Assembly: GCA_032161045.1 (NCBI GenBank)
Contig: JAVHTH010000015.1
Strand: one strand, 5' to 3'
DNA: 64,000 nt
Source of the DNA: Fervidibacter sinensis
GTDB taxonomy: Bacteria > Armatimonadota > Fervidibacteria > Fervidibacterales > Fervidibacteraceae
Shown here: in pieces, positions 60,121 through 64,000 of the stretch
How positions within the stretch are numbered: the first letter of the stretch is position 1
Layout: each line of letters starts with the position of its first letter
The notes under the pieces: model-generated
What the model saw: only the letters and a program-made list of their open reading frames with translations
Told to the model about the DNA's origin: nothing
Database searches by the model: none
Position numbers and translations under genes: made by a program

Positions 60121-60998
60121 CTTGACTGAAGCACCCGCTCTTTCACATACTCCACCAACCATTCAAACTCTTTGGGCACGAAGAGTCGTTGACCATCAGT
60201 GGCAACAATGAGCATACCATAAGGTTTTGGGATAAGTCTCCAAACCATCGGCAAGTGAACGGCTACCCCTGATTTAGGTTCACCCAGCCAATCGCCATGA
60301 ACGATGAAAAGAGCACGGGCAGGCACGCTGAACAAATAAAGTGCTCCAAACAGAACGCCGCCCATAAGCACCAAGGTTGCTCCAATTGCAATGACTTCTA
60401 TTTGACGATTCAAATACCAACCAAGGAAACCGCCGATTATAAGCAAACTCCCCACGCTCCCAACAATGCCCCATCGCTGCCACAGTCCGGGTTGAATCCG
60501 TTTTGCGTAAGGTAAGAATTGCAAAAGTTGCTTGCAGGTAAACGCTTTCGCTTGCCTTATTTGTTCCGACGGCAAAAGATGCCATTCAAGGCTAAGCAAT
60601 GGGCGACCTTCAGCGTCCAACAGCCACCAAGTTTGGTCATTGATAGACAATGCCCAGCCTGCAACTTGCGACCATCGGGCTTCTTGGCGGTAAAAAGGCG
60701 ACTCCTTAGCAACACCGTGTTCATTGAACTCATAGACCGCTAATGCATCATGCAACTTCCCTGAAAGGACATACGAGACAAAACTCAACATTCCGATGAC
60801 AAGACAAACGGCAGCAACAACGAACAAATTCTCACCAAACGAGTGACGATAAGCAGTGTTCGCAAAAGCGGACAGGAAAAATACGGCTAAGCCTAAAGTG
60901 AACAGCCAAAAGGCGATGGAAAGTGGGAGCAAAAGCGACCATCCTGCCAACCTTTCGCTGATTTTTGTTCCGACACGCATTGGGTTTATTTGCTCCAT
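60117..60998 (-). CDS. membrane protein, function unknown
   Basis: A 293-residue protein with two hydrophobic segments near residues 20-45 and 58-82 and two more near 172-190 and 198-220. Between the pairs lies a soluble stretch with a WxLLDAEGRPLLSLEWHL strand motif that may form a PH-like or bPH-type beta domain. The last 60 residues include a second such stretch (MLIVATDGQRLFVPKEFEWLVEYVKERV). No known family is recognised. The start is ATG at 60998; an internal ATG at 60980 is possible. Confidence 0.55.
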   Translation of the reverse strand: MEQINPMRVGTKISERLAGWSLLLPLSIAFWLFTLGLAVFFLSAFANTAYRHSFGENLFVVAAVCLVIGMLSFVSYVLSGKLHDALAVYEFNEHGVAKESPFYRQEARWSQVAGWALSINDQTWWLLDAEGRPLLSLEWHLLPSEQIRQAKAFTCKQLLQFLPYAKRIQPGLWQRWGIVGSVGSLLIIGGFLGWYLNRQIEVIAIGATLVLMGGVLFGALYLFSVPARALFIVHGDWLGEPKSGVAVHLPMVWRLIPKPYGMLIVATDGQRLFVPKEFEWLVEYVKERVLQSS

Positions 60999-61135
60999 TT
61001 GTGATCACTCCAGCGAAAGGTTAAATGGCGATTCGTGCTACATTAATTTTGTCAAGCATGTTTGCTGCCTGCCCTTTCAACCGCTCGCTTCAAAATTTGC
61101 TCAGCATATTTTCGTTCGCTCCTTTCCTTCACTCG

Positions 61136-61333
61136 TTAACCTAATCTACGCCACTGCCTATTTCCCTCCACTTTTTGCACCAACTTGTCAATGGCTCGGG
61201 CGATTCGCTCAACGAGTTGGGGCAATTCAAGAATTTCTTTTGCAAGCAGAATTTGCCTCAACCGCTCCCGCCATTCAGGTCGCTGTTCCAAAATCGCAAT
61301 CAAATCGGTCAAGTCCTCAACAGTGAAAGCCAT
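61136..61333 (-). CDS. short protein similar to the N-terminus of DUF3782-type proteins
   Basis: A 65-residue protein, MAFTVEDLTDLIAIL then PEWRERLRQILLAKEILELP and QLVERIARAIDKLVQKV. This is the conserved opening of DUF3782-type proteins (about 200 residues, with a PD-(D/E)XK nuclease-like domain). Here the reading frame ends before the nuclease part, so it is either a truncated gene or a short stand-alone variant. GAGGTGAACG is just upstream of the ATG. Confidence 0.5.
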   Translation of the reverse strand: MAFTVEDLTDLIAILEQRPEWRERLRQILLAKEILELPQLVERIARAIDKLVQKVEGNRQWRRLG

Positions 61334-61450
61334 CGGCGTTCACCTCAATGAAAATTCGGCTCGCTTTCATTTTGCCTTTTATGCATTGTTCTGGCAAAGT
61401 TTGTTTGGGGTGTTCACTCTCACTCCGAACTCGCTTGGGGTGACTTGACA

Positions 61451-62584
61451 ATGACTGAGCGGCAACGAAGGCAATTGGTCATTGTCGCTTGCTGGTGGGC
61501 AGGGATTGTTTTCGCTTTGCTCTGGTTCCAGTTCCCCTATGTGCGCGGTCTATTCCAACAGCCTCCGCCTTCGCTCTATCCACTTTATGCCCTCGTCGTC
61601 GTGTATGTCATCCTCCGAACCGTTTTGGTTTTGCGAGCGCCCAAATGGCTTGAGCGAGACCATTGGTTGCTCGTTCCAGATATGTTGCTCCTTGCCATCG
61701 GCGTTTACTTTACTGGTGGCATCCAAAGTGACCTTTATCTTGCCTTCTTTGTCCCAATCGTTGCTTGCGGTTTGGCTTACCGAGTTAGGTTCACTTTGCT
61801 CGTCGCATTTGGAGCAGCGATGCTTCACCTTTTTGCGACTTGGCACGACAGGTTTGAGCCTCACTTTTGGGAGTATGTCGCGACCCGAACTTTTTTCTTC
61901 GCAATTGTCGGATGGCTTGTCAGTTTCATCGCACGAAGCGAAGAATGGCGACGACAAAGGGAAGCCATTTTGCAACAAGAGTTGGCGGTTGCTCAGGAAC
62001 GGGCAAGGATTGCCCGCGAACTTCACGACAGCGCAGGGAACGCACTCGTCGCTGCAATTCAGCACGCTCAACTCTGTCAACACTTGCTCACAAACGCGCC
62101 AGAACAAGCAAAGCAACAATTGAGCGAGCACATCTCAACCTTGCGTCAAGCCCTTGACGAGATGCGGGAGTTGGTTTTTCACCTTCGTCCCATCTCGTTG
62201 TCGCCAACAGAATTCGCTTTGGCTTTGAGACAATACATTGCCCGCTTCAGCCAGCGAACTGGTGTGCAAGTCAGTTTGCACATTGACGAACTGCCAAAAC
62301 TTCCACCAGCAATGCCAATCGCTTTGCTTCGGCTAATTCAAGAAGCGCTGACCAATGCAGTCAAGCACGGGGAAGCGACCGTCGTTGAAGTGATGCTGAA
62401 ACGGCAAGGGAGAGAACTCGTCGGCGAGATACGCGACAACGGTGTCGGCTTTGACCCGACGCAAGCGCAAATGGGGATGGGTTTGCAAACGATGCAGGAA
62501 CGAGTCTCAGCCTTCGGCGGAACTTTGGCAATCCAATCCGAACCTCAAAAGGGAACAACTGTCAAGTTCGTTTTGCCGTTGTAA
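61451..62584 (+). CDS. DesK/NarX-type membrane sensor histidine kinase
   Basis: A 377-residue kinase with about five N-terminal membrane segments (residues 10-165), a HisKA_3 dimerisation domain (ERARIARELHDSAGNALVAAIQHA, in parts, with the phospho-acceptor His), and a C-terminal HATPase domain (LLRLIQEALTNAVKHG, IRDNGVGFD, GMGLQTMQERVSAFGG). ATG at 61451 follows GGGGTGA; TTG at 61445 is the alternative. The cognate NarL-type regulator lies downstream but is separated by 457 bases of repeats. A membrane, lipid or redox signal is likely, but the stimulus is unknown. Confidence 0.92.
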   Translation: MTERQRRQLVIVACWWAGIVFALLWFQFPYVRGLFQQPPPSLYPLYALVVVYVILRTVLVLRAPKWLERDHWLLVPDMLLLAIGVYFTGGIQSDLYLAFFVPIVACGLAYRVRFTLLVAFGAAMLHLFATWHDRFEPHFWEYVATRTFFFAIVGWLVSFIARSEEWRRQREAILQQELAVAQERARIARELHDSAGNALVAAIQHAQLCQHLLTNAPEQAKQQLSEHISTLRQALDEMRELVFHLRPISLSPTEFALALRQYIARFSQRTGVQVSLHIDELPKLPPAMPIALLRLIQEALTNAVKHGEATVVEVMLKRQGRELVGEIRDNGVGFDPTQAQMGMGLQTMQERVSAFGGTLAIQSEPQKGTTVKFVLPL

Positions 62585-62610
62585 GAGCGCTAATTCATCG
62601 GCTTTTCATG

Positions 62611-62630
62611 CCACTGGCTTTAGCCAGTGG
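62611..62630 (+). repeat. perfect palindrome CCACTGGCTTTAGCCAGTGG
   Basis: Nine-base arms around TT. A weaker outer pairing CATC/GATG extends it. Confidence 0.75.
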
Positions 62631-62680
62631 TTGATGAGGAAGTTAATGAGCGCCGAATTTGTTCGGCGATGATGCGTTTG

Positions 62681-62709
62681 GTAGGGCGCGGTTCCACACC
62701 ACGCCAATG
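62681..62709 (+). repeat. palindromic repeat, TAGGGC family
   Basis: GTAGGGCGCGGTTCCACACC then ACGCCAATG; arms GGCGCGG/CCACGCC with a mismatch. The tail ATGAAA matches the copy at 56454. Confidence 0.6.
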
Positions 62710-62720
62710 AAAATTTCTTC

Positions 62721-62745
62721 GGCAGGGTGTAAAACCCTGCCCTAC
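62721..62745 (+). repeat. palindromic repeat GGCAGGGTGTAAAACCCTGCC
   Basis: Arms GGCAGGGT and ACCCTGCC around GTAAA, followed by CTAC, which complements the GTAG that opens the preceding element. The two may form one composite unit. Confidence 0.6.
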
Positions 62746-62901
62746 AAAATTCGCTTAAAATTCGGTGTCTACAGGCTCATTGGGAGGCTTGTCCTCCCTG
62801 CATTGTCACTTGCGATATGCACACCATCTCAAGTTTTCGTGAAGTTCATTTTGCCGTTGTAAGTGTAGCGTCTGGGTTCATCGCTGATGTTATTCTCAAC
62901 T

Positions 62902-62935
62902 ACCGTCGCCCGCAAGGGGCGACGCTACTGATAAG
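62902..62935 (+). repeat. palindromic repeat, GACGCTAC family
   Basis: ACCGTCGCCCGCAAGGGGCG then ACGCTACTGATAAG. Same arms, loop and tail as at 15459. Confidence 0.7.
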
Positions 62936-63041
62936 TTCACATTTGCCGCGCCCATCCCGAAAAACTGATGGCGTCAAGTTGGGACATTTGTCCCTTGCTG
63001 AATCGCTCAAAAGCAATCACCATTGAAGGCGGTGATATGCG

Positions 63042-63689
63042 ATGGAAAGCATTCGGGTGATTGTTGCCGATGACGAAACTCTCGTCCGACAATCGCTCGC
63101 CCAACTGCTTAACGCTGAGCCCGACATTGAAGTTGTCGGAATTGCTTCCGATGGCGAGCAGGCACTCCACCTTTGCCGACAACACTTGCCTGATGTCGTG
63201 CTGATGGATTTGAAAATGCCGAGAATGGACGGAATTGAAGCGACGAAGCGAATCAAGCAAGAGATGCCCAGCGTTGAAGTTTGTATCTTGACAATTTACG
63301 ATGACGATTTGCTGCTCTTTGACGCTTTAAGGGCAGGGGCAAAAGGGTATGTGCTCAAGGATGCGACGCCGCAGCAGGTTGCGGAAGCAATTCGCATCGT
63401 CGCTTCAGGTGGCGGGATTTTGTCGCCTTCGTTGGTGCCGAAAGTTTTGGCGGAGTTTCAAAGGTTTGCGGAAACGAAAACGGAACTGCGGAAATTGTTC
63501 AGCGAGTTAACGCCACGCGAGCGAGACATTTTAAGGCTCTTGGCTCAAGGCAAAAGCAACCGAGAAATTGCTCAGACCCTTTACCTGACCGAAAAGACCG
63601 TCCGCAACTATGTCAGCAACATCTTGCGGAAACTTGAAGTCAACAGCCGAACCGAAGCAGCGTTGCTGGCAGCGAAGCATGGGGTTTAA
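63042..63689 (+). CDS. NarL/LuxR-type response regulator
   Basis: A 215-residue two-component regulator. The receiver domain has VIVADDETLVRQSL, phospho-acceptor Asp in VVLMDLKMPRMDG, CILTIYDDD and GAKGYVLKDATPQQ. The C-terminal LuxR-type helix-turn-helix is LTPRERDILRLLAQGKSNREIAQTLYLTEKTVRNYVSNI (read in parts). It is the expected partner of the DesK/NarX-type kinase at 61451, even though a repeat block separates them. GAAGGCGGTGATATGCG gives a modest start signal. Targets are unknown. Confidence 0.93.
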   Translation: MESIRVIVADDETLVRQSLAQLLNAEPDIEVVGIASDGEQALHLCRQHLPDVVLMDLKMPRMDGIEATKRIKQEMPSVEVCILTIYDDDLLLFDALRAGAKGYVLKDATPQQVAEAIRIVASGGGILSPSLVPKVLAEFQRFAETKTELRKLFSELTPRERDILRLLAQGKSNREIAQTLYLTEKTVRNYVSNILRKLEVNSRTEAALLAAKHGV

Positions 63690-63728
63690 ATTCGGCAAGT
63701 CGGCAGATGGGCAGGTGGAGATGAATGT

Positions 63729-63787
63729 CGGAGGGGCGGGCTCCTGCCCGACCGAAATCGGCAAGCCAGAGGCTTGCCCTCCGAAGG
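63729..63787 (-). repeat. two palindromic repeats after the response regulator
   Basis: CGGAGGGGCGGGCTCCTGCC then CGACCG, followed by CGGCAAGCCAGAGGCTTGCC and CTCCG. The first is an inverted relative of the element at 17640. Confidence 0.65.
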
Positions 63788-63798
63788 AAGGTTAGGTG

Positions 63799-64000
63799 AT
63801 GAAAGTGCAAAGGTCGTTGCTGGTAGTATCAGCAGTAGTCGTTTGGTTCGCAAGTTGCTTCTCGCTCCCACTCAAGGTTCACCTTTACTTTGTGTTGATG
63901 TCGCCAAAGGCACTTAGTGACGGGCAATATGCCATGATTTTTCCGTTCGCCATCGCTTTGGGAATTGTTTCGGGGCTTGTGCCTGCTGCATTGACAATCG
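63799..64000 (+). CDS. membrane protein, truncated by the window end
   Basis: The first 67 codons of a gene: MKVQRSLLVVSAVVVWFAS, then a short loop and a second hydrophobic stretch (MIFPFAIALGIVSGLVPAAL). GGAAGGTTAGGTG precedes the ATG. It is probably a multi-pass membrane protein; nothing more can be said from the visible part. Confidence 0.6.
   Translation, partial: MKVQRSLLVVSAVVVWFASCFSLPLKVHLYFVLMSPKALSDGQYAMIFPFAIALGIVSGLVPAALTI

Larger units (their letters stand above)
62561..62862 (+). repeat. repeat block bounded by a 24-base direct repeat
   Basis: The last 24 bases of the kinase gene (62561-62584, encoding VKFVLPL and stop) recur at 62839-62862 with two mismatches (22 of 24). Between the copies lie three palindromic elements. 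Confidence 0.75.
62585..63041. other. 457-base intergenic region made mostly of palindromic repeats
   Basis: Contains CCACTGGCTTTAGCCAGTGG (62611-62630), GTAGGGCGCGG...CCACGCC (62681-62709), GCAGGGTGTAAAACCCTGCC (62722-62741), the duplicated kinase tail, and a GACGCTAC-family element (62902-62935). No gene is supported; an open frame ending at 62862 is only the copied kinase tail plus repeats. Confidence 0.7.

Noticed and set aside
62659..62862. A 67-codon open frame between the kinase and the regulator
   Set aside because: It consists of palindromic repeats and the duplicated kinase tail (FVKFILPL); no ribosome-binding site or independent family resemblance.
1..64000. CRISPR arrays, rRNA, tRNA, tmRNA or integrase/transposase genes
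   Set aside because: No regularly spaced repeats, no recognisable rRNA stretches, no cloverleaf with CCA-type end and no transposase or integrase motif were seen by eye; a tRNAscan or Rfam search could still find a short RNA.

Overview
The window looks like chromosomal DNA of a thermophilic, flagellated, diderm bacterium. GC is intermediate by eye. There are two small heat-shock proteins, several secreted or cytoplasmic glycoside hydrolases, a Wzi-like outer-membrane barrel (so an outer membrane), a DUF1559-like pseudopilin with an N-terminal methylation motif, and many short palindromic intergenic repeats. This mix resembles saccharolytic Armatimonadota (Fervidibacter-like lineages). The assignment is an inference from gene content only, since no rRNA or marker phylogeny is available here. 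I see no phage, IS transposase, CRISPR array, rRNA or convincing tRNA.

Layout. 1-5.5 kb: sugar catabolism (GH35 beta-galactosidase entering from the left edge, a conserved barrel/KOW protein, nagB, and a divergent FGGY kinase). 5.5-8 kb: zinc-ribbon membrane protein, panD, and an EAL-HDOD regulator. 8-10.9 kb: a flgM-flgN-flgK-flgL operon behind a readable sigma-28 promoter. 11-17.6 kb: GHL10-type secreted hydrolase, a broken RelBE-like toxin-antitoxin remnant, aspartate aminotransferase, and a clan GH-A glycosidase. 17.7-22 kb: a 1438-residue reductase / AMP-ligase / ACP / acyltransferase enzyme. 22-28.2 kb: LysM wall protein and two multi-sensor histidine kinases. 28.2-44.7 kb: mixed metabolism (Uma2, orphan 2Fe-2S subunit, glyS, aldo-keto reductase, ROK sugar kinase, DUF429-DUF309 fusion, hypA, nrdR, beta-propeller hydrolase, OPT-like transporter, pseudopilin, Gfo/Idh/MocA, nuclease, LuxE-like synthetase). 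44.8-51.6 kb: two hsp20 genes with structured leaders, tatC, fmdB-like, smpB, HEAT-repeat protein, SdpI-like, and M48 protease. 51.7-64 kb: another Gfo/Idh/MocA enzyme, two envelope proteins sharing a FlgT-like C-terminus, TPR and CBM9 proteins, a PIN-like pair, a DesK/NarX-type two-component system, and a truncated membrane protein.

The most interesting items are: (1) a G-rich heptamer-based repeat inserted in frame at four places in two coding sequences, adding peptides of the form GRGTRDEGRG; (2) the four-domain lipid enzyme, whose architecture suggests ether-lipid or alcohol-lipid synthesis; (3) leader hairpins that bury the ribosome-binding sites of both hsp20 genes (RNA-thermometer candidates); (4) a repeat block between a histidine kinase and its regulator, bounded by a 24-base direct repeat that copies the kinase's 3' end; (5) several families of dispersed palindromic repeats.
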